DNA of 64,000 nt from Rhodococcus opacus B4 (GCF_000010805.1 NC_012520.1:434001-498000), one strand, 5' to 3'; positions 1 through 9,732 are shown, counted from the first letter of the stretch. The notes: generated from the sequence alone by a model not told the origin. Made by a program: numbers and translations.

Positions 1-7
1 GTGGTCA

Positions 8-988
8 TCAGTAGGCCTGCCGGTATCTGCGCACCAGGGTGATGCTGACCATGTTGATCAGCAGCGTGAGGAAGAACAGCAGCGCACCGACCGCGAACAG
101 CGAGTAGTACACCGGGCTGCCCTGCGGGGCGTCACCGCTGGCGACCTGCGCGATGAACCCGGTCATGGTCTGCGCACCCACCAGCGGGTTGAGGGTGAAC
201 TGCGGTTGGCTACCGGCGGCGATGGCGACGATCATCGTCTCACCGACCGCCCGGGACAGGCCCAGCACGATCGCGGCCACGATCCCGGACAGCGCGGCGG
301 GGAACACCACCCGCACCGTGGTCTGCATCCGGTTCGCGCCCAGCGCGTAGGAGCCCTCACGCATCGCGTGCGGCACCGCCGACATGGCATCCTCCGACAG
401 GGACGCCACCGTCGGGACGATCATGAAGCCCATCACGATGCCGGGCGAGAGGTTGTTGAAGATCTGCGCGCCCACCCAGTCCTGCAGCAGCGGGGTGACC
501 ATGGTCAGCGCGAAGACGCCGTAGACCACGGTCGGCACCCCGGCCAGGATCTCCAGGATCGGTTTGACGACCCGGCGGATCCGCTCGTCGGCGTACTCCG
601 CCAGGTAGGTGGCGGCACCGAGGCCGAGCGGCACCGCGACGAGCAGGGCGATGATCGTGGTGCTCAGGGTGCCGGCGACCAGCGGCAGCACACCCCATTC
701 CTTGTCGGTCCAACTCGTCTTGCTGCCGAACCCGGCCGTCCAGGTGGTGCCGGTCAGGAACTCCCAGATGGTCACGTTCTGGAAGAACGTGAACAGCGGG
801 GCGATCAGGGCCACCACGATCGCCGCGGTGATGACCACCGACAGAAACGCCGAACCGGCGAGAAGGACCTTGATGATCCGCTCGCCGATGCGGTTGCTCT
901 GCGCGCTGAGGTCGACCGGTAATCCGACCGGCGGCAGCCCCCCCGAGCGTGCGCCCGGGGAGCCCGCCGTGATCGGGCCGGAACTCAC
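8..988 (-). CDS. pstC: Phosphate ABC transporter permease PstC
   Basis: Membrane permease of the high-affinity phosphate importer. With PstA it forms the channel that PstB powers and PstS supplies. The product has about six hydrophobic segments and PstC-type stretches: EYADERIRR, EGSYALGANRMQTT in the region that contacts the ATPase, and SRAVGETMIVAIAAG. GTG 988 is preferred because GAAGG lies about 12 nt upstream and the codon directly follows the pstS stop. An ATG at 1009, inside pstS, would add seven residues and has no visible ribosome site. The gene is complete. pstA and pstB would be expected beyond the left edge. It is co-transcribed with pstS and so probably under phosphate control. 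Confidence 0.95.
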   Translation of the reverse strand: MSSGPITAGSPGARSGGLPPVGLPVDLSAQSNRIGERIIKVLLAGSAFLSVVITAAIVVALIAPLFTFFQNVTIWEFLTGTTWTAGFGSKTSWTDKEWGVLPLVAGTLSTTIIALLVAVPLGLGAATYLAEYADERIRRVVKPILEILAGVPTVVYGVFALTMVTPLLQDWVGAQIFNNLSPGIVMGFMIVPTVASLSEDAMSAVPHAMREGSYALGANRMQTTVRVVFPAALSGIVAAIVLGLSRAVGETMIVAIAAGSQPQFTLNPLVGAQTMTGFIAQVASGDAPQGSPVYYSLFAVGALLFFLTLLINMVSITLVRRYRQAY

Positions 989-989
989 T

Positions 990-1958
990 TTAGTTGCCGG
1001 CCTTCGCATTCAGCGCGTCGAGCTCGGCCTGCGCAACCTGCAGCTGCGCGGGGGTGAGCGGAATGAACTTCGCCGCCTCCACGATCTCCTGGTTGGACCC
1101 GAGGTAGAAGTCGGCGAAGGCGACGACCTGCGGCTTCTTCAGGGCGGCGTCGGAGACGTAGATGAACAGCTCACGCGAGAGCGGCTTGTAGGTGCCGTCC
1201 TGCGCGGTTTGGGTCGAGGGCGCAATGCAACCGCCGCCGCTGTCGATCTTGACGCCCTTGACCTTGTCCGCGTTGGCCTCCAGGTAGGAGTAGCCGAAGT
1301 AGCCGAGCGCACCCTTGGTGGCGGACACCCCCTGGACGGTGATGTTGTCGTCCTCGGTCGGGTTGTAATCGGTGCGGCTTTCGCCCTCCGTCCCGTTGAC
1401 GGCCTGGGTGAAGTAGTCGAAGGTGCCCGAGTCCGAGCCGGCGCCGAACAGCTGCAGCGGCTCGTCCGGGAACGACGGATCGACCTGGTTCCAGTTGTTG
1501 ACGGTCGACCCCGGCGCCCAGATCTTGTTGAGCTGCGCCACGGTGAGGCAGTCGGTCCAGGTGTTGTCGTTGTTGACCACGACGCTCAGCGCGTCGTTGG
1601 CGACGACGAGCGGGCTGTACTGGATGTTGTTCGACTGGCAGACGGCGATCTCGCTGTCCTTGATCGGCCGGGACGCATCCGAGATGTCGGTCTCACCGGC
1701 ACAGAACTTTTCGAACCCACCGCCGGTGCCGGAGGTGCCGACGGTGACGTTGGCATCGGGGTGCTCGCCCATGAACAGCTCGGCGGCGGCGGAGGACAGT
1801 GGTTCGACGGTGCTGGATCCGTCGATCACGACCGGCCCGGAGATGGATTCTCCCTCGCCGCCGCCCGTGCTGTCGTTGCCACCGCACGCGGCCAGGGTCA
1901 ACCCGGCCGCCACCGCCACAGCCGCGACGCGGGTCCGCTGGAAGTGGAGGATGGTCAC
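990..1958 (-). CDS. pstS: Phosphate-binding lipoprotein PstS
   Basis: Extracellular phosphate-binding lipoprotein that delivers phosphate to PstC/PstA. GTG 1958 gives 322 residues and a lipoprotein signal ending in the lipobox LAAC at about residues 21-24. A good ribosome site (AGGAGG, 7 nt spacer) precedes it. The same frame is open up to 2138, but that extension lacks a signal peptide. PstS motifs are clear: IDGSSTVEPLS, GTSGTGGGFEKFC, ETDISDASRPI and GAGSDSGTFDYF. It is the first gene of the pst operon, and its 5' region carries a PHO-box-like repeat and two palindromes. Confidence 0.95.
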   Translation of the reverse strand: MTILHFQRTRVAAVAVAAGLTLAACGGNDSTGGGEGESISGPVVIDGSSTVEPLSSAAAELFMGEHPDANVTVGTSGTGGGFEKFCAGETDISDASRPIKDSEIAVCQSNNIQYSPLVVANDALSVVVNNDNTWTDCLTVAQLNKIWAPGSTVNNWNQVDPSFPDEPLQLFGAGSDSGTFDYFTQAVNGTEGESRTDYNPTEDDNITVQGVSATKGALGYFGYSYLEANADKVKGVKIDSGGGCIAPSTQTAQDGTYKPLSRELFIYVSDAALKKPQVVAFADFYLGSNQEIVEAAKFIPLTPAQLQVAQAELDALNAKAGN

Positions 1959-1978
1959 AGAGGTGCCTCCTGCATACG

Positions 1979-1997
1979 TTCCGACGCAGCGTCGGAA
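1979..1997. repeat. 19-bp perfect palindrome in the pstS leader
   Basis: TTCCGACGCAGCGTCGGAA is a perfect palindrome around one central base, about 20 nt upstream of the pstS start. It could be an RNA hairpin in the 5' leader or an operator. Confidence 0.7.
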
Positions 1998-2005
1998 TCG
2001 GTGTG

Positions 2006-2019
2006 CCCACGATCGTGGG
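2006..2019. repeat. 14-bp perfect palindrome in the pstS leader
   Basis: CCCACGATCGTGGG is perfectly self-complementary and lies between the PHO-box-like repeat and the first palindrome, so it may overlap the promoter or transcription start. Confidence 0.65.
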
Positions 2020-2038
2020 ACCCCTCTATCGAAGCCCC

Positions 2039-2060
2039 CCAATCTGAACGGCAGATGAAC
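2039..2060 (-). promoter_or_regulatory. PHO-box-like direct repeat upstream of pstS
   Basis: On the minus strand two adjacent 11-nt units, GTTCATCTGCC and GTTCAGATTGG, repeat the GTTCA core with exact 11-nt spacing. This is the architecture of actinobacterial PhoP operators. It lies about 80 nt upstream of the pstS start. PhoP binding is inferred from the pattern and the gene it precedes. Confidence 0.7.
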
Positions 2061-2379
2061 AAGACATGGCAGCGGCCAAAGGATCGGGCGTGGCCCGTGG
2101 ATGACGAGCCGACCGCCGAACCAACGAATCCCGCACATCGGGAAGCGACCACGCGAGAAGAAATCGGGGTCCGCACCAAGGGTCGGCGCAGGGACCGGCC
2201 GACCCGGGCAACCGAAACCTCAGGCGCTGCGGCGTTCTCGCAACAGGGGTCGCGCCACCACGCGCCGAAGGCTTGGGACCGCATGTGAAGACACGGAGGC
2301 TGGCGGGGCCCTCTCCCTGGCTTGACCGTTTCACCTGCAGGTGACTACTCAGCCGGTCAGGCCTGGCCTCCGGCGCGGA
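2061..2379. other. Intergenic region, no gene recognised
   Basis: Upstream of the pst operon and downstream of the small minus-strand gene. Open frames on both strands have no recognisable protein character. Apart from the pst control sites next to it, nothing stands out. Confidence 0.5.
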
Positions 2380-2628
2380 TCACCGTGTGCCGGGATCGGC
2401 GGTGAGGTCTTCGGTGTCGGCGAAGACCAGTCGCCCGTCGTCGAGGGCAACCGCCCACCGGTGCACCGGCGCCCAGTGGTGGCCGCGTTCCGCGGAGTCG
2501 GTCAGTTCGGCGTAGTCCTCGACAATCTCCCCAGTCGTGGTCGCCTCGGACTGCCTGCGTACCAGCAGCCGGGCGCCCACAGTCAACACAGCAGGGGGTG
2601 CCGCTTTCCTCACGCTCTTCTCGGACAT
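2380..2628 (-). CDS. Small conserved hypothetical protein
   Basis: An 82-residue soluble protein with no signal or membrane segment. ATG 2628 has GGAAGG about 10 nt upstream; a TTG nine bases further up would overlap that site. The sequence is balanced and well-formed (ARLLVRRQSEATTTGEIVEDY, then HRWAVALDDGRLVFADTEDL), and looks like a small beta-rich domain of a kind common in actinobacteria. Function unknown. It is monocistronic, convergent with nothing, and points toward the pst operon. Confidence 0.65.
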   Translation of the reverse strand: MSEKSVRKAAPPAVLTVGARLLVRRQSEATTTGEIVEDYAELTDSAERGHHWAPVHRWAVALDDGRLVFADTEDLTADPGTR

Positions 2629-2936
2629 TCGTCTCAACCTTCCGTTCGGCGGCCGACCGGAGCGTAAGCATGACCCCTCCGCGTCCGCTGAAGTGACCTG
2701 TTTGACGATCCCGCGGTCGCGTTAGACGACTACAAGCTGCTGGCGGGCCTGCTCGTCGGCGCCGCCTCCCACAGGCCGGGTTCGACGCCGCGGGCAACTT
2801 CGCTCGACTGCGGGGCTGTCGACCGGCTCACCTGAACGGATCGGACGTTTGGCGTCGGCACAGTGGTATCGGGTGGTACCCGCCCCACTGGCTGTCTGCG
2901 CGTAGGCTCCGCCCCGAGACCGGCGACGAGAACGAG

Positions 2937-4016
2937 GTGGCGAGGCGATGCCCGGTAGGTTGCGCGCCCGGTTCAGCCGGGTCCGACGTGCTCACCGAAC
3001 GCCCCGACTTCGCGCTGGTCGGTATCCTGCGGGTGCCGCAGCTGCACGGCAGTCCCGGGCGGGCCATCACCCGGCGGATCGGGTACGCGCTCGCCGCGTT
3101 GGCGGTGGTGGTGCTGATCGTGTATCTCGGCCGCGTCGGCTACCGCGACGTGCAGGAGAATCCGCTCTCGCTGCTGGATTGCGTGTATTACGCGACGGTG
3201 TCGCTCTCGACCACCGGGTACGGGGACATCACCCCGATCACCGCGCAGGCGCGGCTGGTCAACATCCTGATCGTCACCCCGTTGCGGATCTTCTTCCTCA
3301 TCGTGCTGGTCGGCACCACCCTCGCGGCGCTGACCGAGAACTCCCGCCAGAGCTACAAGATTCAGCGGTGGCGTCGCCGCACCCGCCATCACGCCGTCGT
3401 CGTCGGCTATGGCACCAAGGGCCGCGCCGCCGTCGCCGCGATGCTCGGTGACGGGGCCGACCCCTCGAACATCGTGGTCGTCGATACCGATCCGGCGGTG
3501 CTCGAGACGGCAACCGGGCAGGGGTTGGTGACCGTGCACGGGTCGGCGACCCGATCGGACGTCCTGCGACTGGCCGGGGCGCAGCATGCGTCGTCGATTG
3601 TCGTGGCCACCAGCCGCGACGACACCGCGGTGCTGGTGACGCTCACCGCGCGCGAACTCGCACCGGAGGTGAAGATCGTCGCCTCGGTCCGGGAGGCCGG
3701 GAACGTGCACCTGCTGCGCCGGTCCGGCGCCGACACCGTGGTCGTCTCCTCCGAGACCGCCGGCCGGCTCCTCGGCGCCGCCACCACCACCCCGAACGTG
3801 GTGGACATCATCGAGGACCTGCTCACCCCGGAGACCGGATTCGCGATCGCCGAACGCGCCGTCGAACCCGGCGAGGTCGGCGATTCACCGCGGCAGCTGC
3901 CCGACATCGTCCTCGGTGTGGTGCGCGACGGACAGTTGCTGCGCAGCGGAACACCCGAGGTGGACTCAATCGAAGCCGATGACAGGCTGCTCTACATCCG
4001 GCAGATAACGGATTGA
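2937..4016 (+). CDS. Two-TM potassium channel with RCK/TrkA-N domain
   Basis: K+ channel subunit gated by a cytoplasmic nucleotide-binding domain. Residues 47-65 form the first membrane helix, the selectivity filter TTGYGD is at 92-97, and a second helix spans about 107-131. From residue 151 a Rossmann fold begins (HHAVVVGYGTKGR), with VVDTDP as the end of the second strand, followed by a C-terminal RCK lobe. At 359 residues the length is normal for a MthK-like channel. The start is GTG 2937; GTG 2988 (VLTERPDF) is a possible alternative. It stands alone. Confidence 0.9.
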   Translation: MARRCPVGCAPGSAGSDVLTERPDFALVGILRVPQLHGSPGRAITRRIGYALAALAVVVLIVYLGRVGYRDVQENPLSLLDCVYYATVSLSTTGYGDITPITAQARLVNILIVTPLRIFFLIVLVGTTLAALTENSRQSYKIQRWRRRTRHHAVVVGYGTKGRAAVAAMLGDGADPSNIVVVDTDPAVLETATGQGLVTVHGSATRSDVLRLAGAQHASSIVVATSRDDTAVLVTLTARELAPEVKIVASVREAGNVHLLRRSGADTVVVSSETAGRLLGAATTTPNVVDIIEDLLTPETGFAIAERAVEPGEVGDSPRQLPDIVLGVVRDGQLLRSGTPEVDSIEADDRLLYIRQITD

Positions 4017-4202
4017 TCGAGCGGAGATACCGCAACCAGCCTTCGCTCGCCGTCCCATTTCCTTGGTTCCCTCGGGGTCCGATCACTTGTCGCGCACTGT
4101 GGCACTAGCTGATCACTTGCTTGGTGGACAACGGGTTCTCTCCGCGTGTCGGTCAGGTGGTCGTCGTTGTGGCGGCCATGATTGACAAGGGAGATGACGA
4201 CG

Positions 4203-5366
4203 ATGCGAGCTTTTCCGGTGCAGATGCCCTCTGGAACGCGGTACTGGACGGTGATCGACGAGGACCTGCTGGTCATGTCGGTGGCGGATGCATATCTGCG
4301 GTATGTGAGGTTCGGGCGTGATGGGGCCGAGTCCACGACCAAGTCGTATGCGGGCGCTGTCGCGTTGTATCTGTCGTGGTGCGCGGCCACGGGGCAGGAC
4401 TGGCAGGCCGCGGCGGGGAAGATGCCGTCGTTCGTGCTGTGGCTTCGCCACTCCCCGTCGCAGCCAGGAGGGGCAACGGCCGGCGGGGTGGGCACGATCG
4501 TGGTGCGTGGACCGAGGCGGATCAACTGCGTGCTCGCGGGGGTGCGGGGGTTCCTGGCCTTCGCGGTGGATCACGGCGACGCTCCGAGAGGAGTGCTTGG
4601 TCAACTGTACGAGCTTGCCGATAGCCAGGACCTGCCGGCGGAGGCGCGCGGCGAGGACGGCGCCTGGAGGCTGCGGATGAGGGCCCGGCACCGGGTTCCG
4701 ATTGTCAGGCAACGGCCCGGCCGGGCCAGCGATGACGACGTCCTCCTGCTGTTGCGGGCGTGTCGATCGGCGCGTGACCGGCTGCTGATGCTGCTGCTCG
4801 CGCTGGCAGGTCTGCGTCGCGGCGAGGTGGTTGGACTGCGGCGCGAGGACGTCCACTTCCTGCTCGACTCATCGGCTTTGGGCTGCAGCTTCCCCGGATC
4901 GCACCTGCACGTGGTGCGGCGACAGAACATCAATGGCGCGTGGGCGAAGTCGCGGCACTCGCGGATCGTCCCGGTGGATTCCCTTGTGGTGCAGGCCCAC
5001 GACCAGTATGTCGCCGAGCGGGCCACGAAGGCCGGGGCGTGGGAGAGCGACTTCGTGTTCGTGAACCTGTTCCGTGCGCCAATCGGCGCGCCGATGACTC
5101 CCGGTGCGGTCAATGCACTGCTGGCCGCGGCCTCCCGCCGCGCGGGTCTGGATCGGGCGGTGCACCCCCATGCGCTGCGGCATGGGTTCGCCAGCAACGT
5201 CCTCGATGCCGGCGGGAGCATCGACGAGGTCCAAGAGCTCCTCGGGCATGCCTCGATCAGTTCGAGCCAGGTGTATGTCCACCCCGCACCGGAGCGGTTG
5301 CGGGCGGCGGTCGAGCGGGTAGGCCGAGCCGTCGGCCGCGGCGGCACCGAGGACGTGACAAGGTGA
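4203..5366 (+). CDS. Tyrosine recombinase, TnpA-like, of element A
   Basis: Site-specific recombinase of about 387 residues. Numbered from an upstream TTG at 4182, an N-terminal SAM-like core-binding domain (30-140) is followed by the catalytic domain with Arg212 (LRRGE), Lys256, His330-x-x-Arg333 (HALRH), His356 and nucleophile Tyr365 (HASISSSQVYVHP). All catalytic residues are present, so it may be active. ATG 4203 is chosen because AAGGGAG lies 9 nt upstream; ATG 4194 and TTG 4182 are alternatives. Its stop overlaps the next gene by GTGA. Confidence 0.9.
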   Translation: MRAFPVQMPSGTRYWTVIDEDLLVMSVADAYLRYVRFGRDGAESTTKSYAGAVALYLSWCAATGQDWQAAAGKMPSFVLWLRHSPSQPGGATAGGVGTIVVRGPRRINCVLAGVRGFLAFAVDHGDAPRGVLGQLYELADSQDLPAEARGEDGAWRLRMRARHRVPIVRQRPGRASDDDVLLLLRACRSARDRLLMLLLALAGLRRGEVVGLRREDVHFLLDSSALGCSFPGSHLHVVRRQNINGAWAKSRHSRIVPVDSLVVQAHDQYVAERATKAGAWESDFVFVNLFRAPIGAPMTPGAVNALLAAASRRAGLDRAVHPHALRHGFASNVLDAGGSIDEVQELLGHASISSSQVYVHPAPERLRAAVERVGRAVGRGGTEDVTR

Positions 5367-5524
5367 GCGCGTTGCCGGCTGGTGCGCTGGCCGCCTCGAC
5401 ACACGAGGACGAACTGGAAGCCGAACAGGCCAAGGACATCTGGGCGATGTCCGTGTTTGGCCATCGCGGACGGTTGGACTTCACCGCGATCAGCCAACCC
5501 TGGCTGCGCGAAGGTACGAAGCGG
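5367..5524 (+). repeat. 158-bp direct repeat, copy 1
   Basis: Identical by eye to 5934-6091. It covers the codons for the first part of the TnpB-like recombinase. The two copies are 409 bp apart. Confidence 0.85.
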
Positions 5525-5933
5525 TGGGCGATACAAGACCTGATACGCCGTCGAGGCGACGGAGTCACCACAGTGCTGAGAGCTCACGTCGCGGCCTTGA
5601 CCGGGCTCTCGGAGAGCCTGCGCATCCATCGCAGCGACCACGGCCTGATCATCGGCGCGCTCGGCCGCCACGACATCGAGATGTTCCTGCAGCGACTCGC
5701 CCACCTGGAGCACTGCGACAAGATCAGCGCCTTGTCCCGATCCCTGGGCTGCCGGAAGGTCCATCACGCGCTACGCCAAATGCGACTACTCGGCCTGACC
5801 CGGGCCGGCGAGCCACTCGGCGGGCTGCCCGACGACTTCGCGCTCCGCCGCGAGGACGTTCCCCGGCGCCCGGACCGGCCGGCCCCACACCGGGCGTTGC
5901 CGCCCGAGATCCTCGCCCAGCTCTGCGATGCCC

Positions 5934-6091
5934 GCGCGTTGCCGGCTGGTGCGCTGGCCGCCTCGACACACGAGGACGAACTGGAAGCCGAACAGGCCAA
6001 GGACATCTGGGCGATGTCCGTGTTTGGCCATCGCGGACGGTTGGACTTCACCGCGATCAGCCAACCCTGGCTGCGCGAAGGTACGAAGCGG
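5934..6091 (+). repeat. 158-bp direct repeat, copy 2
   Basis: Second copy of 5367-5524. It is followed at 6091-6112 by an inverted copy of the end of tnpC (12189-12210), and at 6113-6131 by an inverted copy of the end of tnpA (around 5340-5358). This marks a complex rearrangement. Confidence 0.85.
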
Positions 6092-6545
6092 CCGGTTGAG
6101 GCGGGTCATCAGCGTCACGTCCTCGGTGCCGCCAAGTCTCGGTGCCCTACGGCACCTGCCGCGAACCCTCGAACGTCCAAGCTGGGGGTGGCGCCTGCCC
6201 ATTCCGGTTCCGCTGCGTCGGCTGCGACCACTTCCACACCGATCCCTCCCATCTGCCCGAGTTGAAGGCATACCTGCATGACCTACTCCGAGACCGCGAA
6301 CGCGTACTGGCCACCGCCGATCTCGAAAACTGGGCCAGGACAGAAGCTTTGCCCTCAGAAGAGGAAATCCGACGGGTCAAAGACCTCGTGCACCGAGTCG
6401 AAGAACATCTCGAACAGCTCACCCCCGCCGAACAAGCCGACATCGCCACGGCCATCTCGGCAGTGCGACGCACCCGCCAGGTGACCGGCCTGGGCATGCC
6501 CAGCATCAACCGCCAGCCCGATCTCGGCAAGCCACTGGAGAGACC

Positions 6546-6677
6546 GTGAACACCAACGCCATCGCCGCCGCCCGGCAGGCCCACAGCACCAGATGCCGAC
6601 AACGCGTCCTCGCCGCGCTCGAGCAGGCTGCGCATTTGGGTGACGAGATCACCGTCTCCGCGATCGCCCGCCTCGCC
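6546..6677 (+). pseudogene. tnpC of element A, 5' part
   Basis: GTG 6546 overlaps the upstream stop by GTGA. It encodes MNTNAIAAARQAHSTRCRQ and onward to AIARLA, the N-terminal helical and HTH-like part of a TnpC-like accessory protein. The frame is broken at codon Ala (GCC, 6675-6677), where element B begins. The remainder is at 11823-12236; joining them at GCC restores AIARLAGVNRSFLYRH. Confidence 0.75.
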
Positions 6678-6753
6678 CTATTGACTGAACTAATACGAAA
6701 GTCTTCCCAGTTCAACGGGCATGTAACGGCTTCTTGCATTACTGTCTCCGCTC

Positions 6754-7983
6754 ATGATCGGAGACGGTGAGCCCGAGCGGGATTTGGCCCAATTGCTGGT
6801 TCCTCGGTCGGGTCGGCTGGAGGCGACGGGCAATCGGTACGAGCCCTATCAGCTGCTTGATCCTGATGGGGTGCCCGTGGTGGCGGTCACCGCCTACTTC
6901 CGGGATCTGCTGGCCTCGGGGCGAGCGGAGTCCACGCTCCGTTCGTATGGGATGGATCTGCTGCGATGGTTCCGGTTCCTGTGGTCCGACACCGGCGTCG
7001 CGTGGGACCGGGCGACTCGGGTCGAAGCCCGTGATTTCTGCAGATGGATGCAGGTCGCAGGGAAGCAGCCTCGCCCGCATTGGCGCGCGTCTGGAGCGGC
7101 CCTGTCATCGAAACCGGCTCGTGGTCAAGCCTTCGCGCCGTCGGTGCGTGCGCATTCCGAAACGGTGCTGCGCTCGTTCTATGACTTTCACCGAGATGCG
7201 GGCACCGGGCCGATCATCAACCCGTTCCCGCTGGACCGGTCCCGCCGCGCCGGTCGGGCGCACGCGCACCACAATCCCATGGAGCAGCACGGCAACGAGC
7301 GCAGCGGGCGGTATCGGCCCAAAGTGCCCCGCCGGGTCCCGCGCAGCGTCCCGGACAGCGAGTTCAACGAGATCTTCGCCCGGCTGCCGTCGCATCGTGA
7401 CCGGGCACTGATCGCCTTCTACGTGTCAACGGGGGCGCGGGCGTCGGAGTTGCTGTCGACCACGCTGGCGGGAGTGGATCCAGGGCGGCAGTTGATCACG
7501 GTGGTGCGCAAGGGAACCCGCGAGTTGCAGGAACTGCCGGCGTCCACGGACGCGTTCGTGTGGTTGCGGCTCTACCAGGTGGAGATGGCCGATCTGATCC
7601 CCAAGGGACGCAGGCAGCCGCTGTGGTGGACGCTGCGACGTCCTGCCCGGCCGCTGACCTATCACGCCGTGCACCGCATGTTCGAGCGAGTCAACCAGCA
7701 GGCAGGCACCTCGGTGACGTTGCATGCCTTGCGGCACACGGCGACCTATCGGATGGCCGAGGACCCGGCCTTGCCGCTGACCGATGTCCAATTCGTCCTT
7801 GGTCATGCTCAGTTGACCACGACTCAGATTTACCTGACGCCCCGCAAGGAGGATGTGATCCGGCGGGTGCTGGCCCACCACGCCGAGCAGACTCGGCGGG
7901 CGGTTGAGCGGGCCCGCCCGGCCCCGGCGCCCGGCTACCGGCCGGAGACGCTGGACGCCCTGTTCGGCAATGGCGTGTCGTGA
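6754..7983 (+). CDS. Tyrosine recombinase of element B, copy 1
   Basis: A 409-residue site-specific recombinase. Core-binding domain about 40-150, catalytic domain from about 195. Catalytic Arg229 (GARASELL), Lys253, His324-x-x-Arg327 (HALRHT), His351 (GHAQLTTTQ) and Tyr360 are all present, so this copy appears intact. It probably acts together with the downstream 821-residue partner, which is broken here. The stop overlaps the next start (GTG 7980) as GTGA. The protein is identical to the copy at 53185-54414. No strong ribosome site is visible upstream of ATG 6754. Confidence 0.9.
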   Translation: MIGDGEPERDLAQLLVPRSGRLEATGNRYEPYQLLDPDGVPVVAVTAYFRDLLASGRAESTLRSYGMDLLRWFRFLWSDTGVAWDRATRVEARDFCRWMQVAGKQPRPHWRASGAALSSKPARGQAFAPSVRAHSETVLRSFYDFHRDAGTGPIINPFPLDRSRRAGRAHAHHNPMEQHGNERSGRYRPKVPRRVPRSVPDSEFNEIFARLPSHRDRALIAFYVSTGARASELLSTTLAGVDPGRQLITVVRKGTRELQELPASTDAFVWLRLYQVEMADLIPKGRRQPLWWTLRRPARPLTYHAVHRMFERVNQQAGTSVTLHALRHTATYRMAEDPALPLTDVQFVLGHAQLTTTQIYLTPRKEDVIRRVLAHHAEQTRRAVERARPAPAPGYRPETLDALFGNGVS

Positions 7984-8767
7984 CCGCCACAGTTGATGAA
8001 GCGCGCCTACTGGCCGGGAGACCGCCGACAGGGCGGGACGCGGCCCGCATTCGTTTCCCGGCCCGGCCTTCTCCGGGGACCTGGCCGGCCACCGGTCAAA
8101 GCCGCGACGCGGTGTGGGATCGATTGACCCGCGCACCTTTTGTGGTGGACAACGCCCACACCCAGAAGATCCGCCTCCGAGGGTTGACGTTTCTGCTGGA
8201 CTGGTTGGAGGCCCAGCCGGGCGGGACCTGGCAGGAGCGCTGGCTTGCCAGCGGAGCCGACTCCGCAGGCGCGGGATGGCGCAAGATCCCGGCCCGATGG
8301 CTGCAGGAGCACGGCCTGGTCGCCGAATGGCGGTTGGAAGCGCTGACCTCGGCGTTGTTGGTGGCGATCAGCGCAGATCTCGTGCGCCCCGCGCTGGGTT
8401 GGCTGGTGGCCAAAGCGACAGGCCCGGGAAGCCTGGTGCGTCACCTGGCACAGACGCGTGACCCCGACGGGTTCGCCAGGCTGCGGATCCTGTGCGACGC
8501 GGATCCCCACGTCTCCTCGATCGCCAACAGCCACACCTTGTATCGCGCCGCCGAGATCATCGCGGCCAAGGGTGGCCTGCTGGCCGACGTCACCGTCGGG
8601 GACGTCCTGGAGTTGCTGGACGTCGAACTCGACACGCTGGCATCGGTGTCCGGGGACGCCGCCGTGTTCTACCGGCTGCTGCGCACGGCAGGTGTCGTCG
8701 GCCCAGACTCGCCGTCGACGCTGCGGGAGGTACGGGGTGAATCGCCCCGGGTTCTACGGAGGCTCGG

Positions 8768-9730
8768 CTATCTGGTTCCGGCCTCAGCGAGGACCGGTGT
8801 CTCACGGTAGTCGGCCGCCGTGTGATTCGACCAGTAGGCGGTCTCGTACTCTGCGGGTGGGACGTGGTCGATCTCGCCGTGCAAGCGGCGGTGATTGAAC
8901 CAGTCGATGTACTCGGCGACCGCCCACTCGACGTCTCCAAGGCCTCGCCAGCCCCCGTGCGGGCGCATCACGGGATTGCGAATGCACTCGGCCTTGAACA
9001 ACGAGTTGAACGCCTCCGCCATCGCGTTGTCATACGAATCTCCCTTGGAACCAACAGAAGACACTGCGTCACACTCGTCGAGGCGCTCGGTGTATCGCAC
9101 CGCTCGATACTGCACGCCGCGGTCGCTATGGTGAATCAATCCGGCGACGTCCTGGCCGACCCGTCGGCGAGCCCACAACCCCATATCCAAGGCGTCGAGG
9201 GCCAGGTCGGTACGCATCGACGTCGAAACCTGCCAACCGACGATCATCCGGGAGAACACGTCGAGGATGAACGCGGCGTACACCCACCCCGAATGAGTGC
9301 GAATGTAGGTCAGGTCCGCCACCCACAACGTGTTGGGCGCGTCGGCGACGAACTGCCGCTGGACCCGATCCGCCGGCCGCGGAGTCTCGGCCCCGTCAGC
9401 GTGCGTGGTCTTCCGCCCTTTCAACCGTAATATTCCCCGTAACCCATCGGCTTTCATCAATCGTTCCACGGTGCACCGGGCCACTGACATCCCTTCTCGT
9501 TTCAGACTGGCGTGCACTTTGCGGGCCCCGTACACCCCGAGATTGTCGGCATGAACACCCCGGATCCGGGACAGAACCTCGCGGTCACGCACCGCACGTG
9601 CCGATTCGGTTCGCTGGGGGCTCAGGTGAGCTCGGACCGTGGACGGAGCGATCTGGGCGGCCGTACCGCGCAAGACCGCGCAGATCGGATCGACTCCGTG
9701 TTCGTCGCGGTGAGCAGCGACGAACTCCAC
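8768..9730 (-). CDS. IS3-family transposase OrfB (DDE integrase domain)
   Basis: Catalytic part of the transposase, 320 residues. An HTH-like N-terminal region (YGARKVHASLKREG) is followed by an rve-type DDE core: Asp in WVADLTYIRTHSGW, Asp in HHSDRGVQY and Glu in DNAMAEAFNSLFKAE. It is normally produced as an OrfAB fusion by a -1 frameshift near the end of orfA, as known for this family. All catalytic residues are present. Confidence 0.93.
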   Translation of the reverse strand: MEFVAAHRDEHGVDPICAVLRGTAAQIAPSTVRAHLSPQRTESARAVRDREVLSRIRGVHADNLGVYGARKVHASLKREGMSVARCTVERLMKADGLRGILRLKGRKTTHADGAETPRPADRVQRQFVADAPNTLWVADLTYIRTHSGWVYAAFILDVFSRMIVGWQVSTSMRTDLALDALDMGLWARRRVGQDVAGLIHHSDRGVQYRAVRYTERLDECDAVSSVGSKGDSYDNAMAEAFNSLFKAECIRNPVMRPHGGWRGLGDVEWAVAEYIDWFNHRRLHGEIDHVPPAEYETAYWSNHTAADYRETPVLAEAGTR

Positions 9731-9732
9731 GA

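Larger units (their letters stand above)
5363..6549 (+). pseudogene. Damaged TnpB-like recombinase of element A
   Basis: GTG 5363 overlaps the tnpA stop. The N-terminal region (ALPAGALAASTHEDELEAEQ onwards) runs to about 5933. A 158-bp segment from the 5' end is then repeated, followed by a short scrambled joint (6091-6131). The C-terminal part resumes in another frame from 6142 with the Cys/His tail (CPFRFRCVGCDHFH) usual at the end of this family, then an acidic helix, and stops at 6549. The catalytic domain between these parts is missing, so the gene cannot be functional. The 3' end still overlaps tnpC by GTGA. Confidence 0.8.

Noticed and set aside
609..2288. Plus-strand open frame of 559 codons opposite pstC and pstS
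   Set aside because: It is the GC-rich shadow of the pst genes, with no ribosome site or protein-like pattern.
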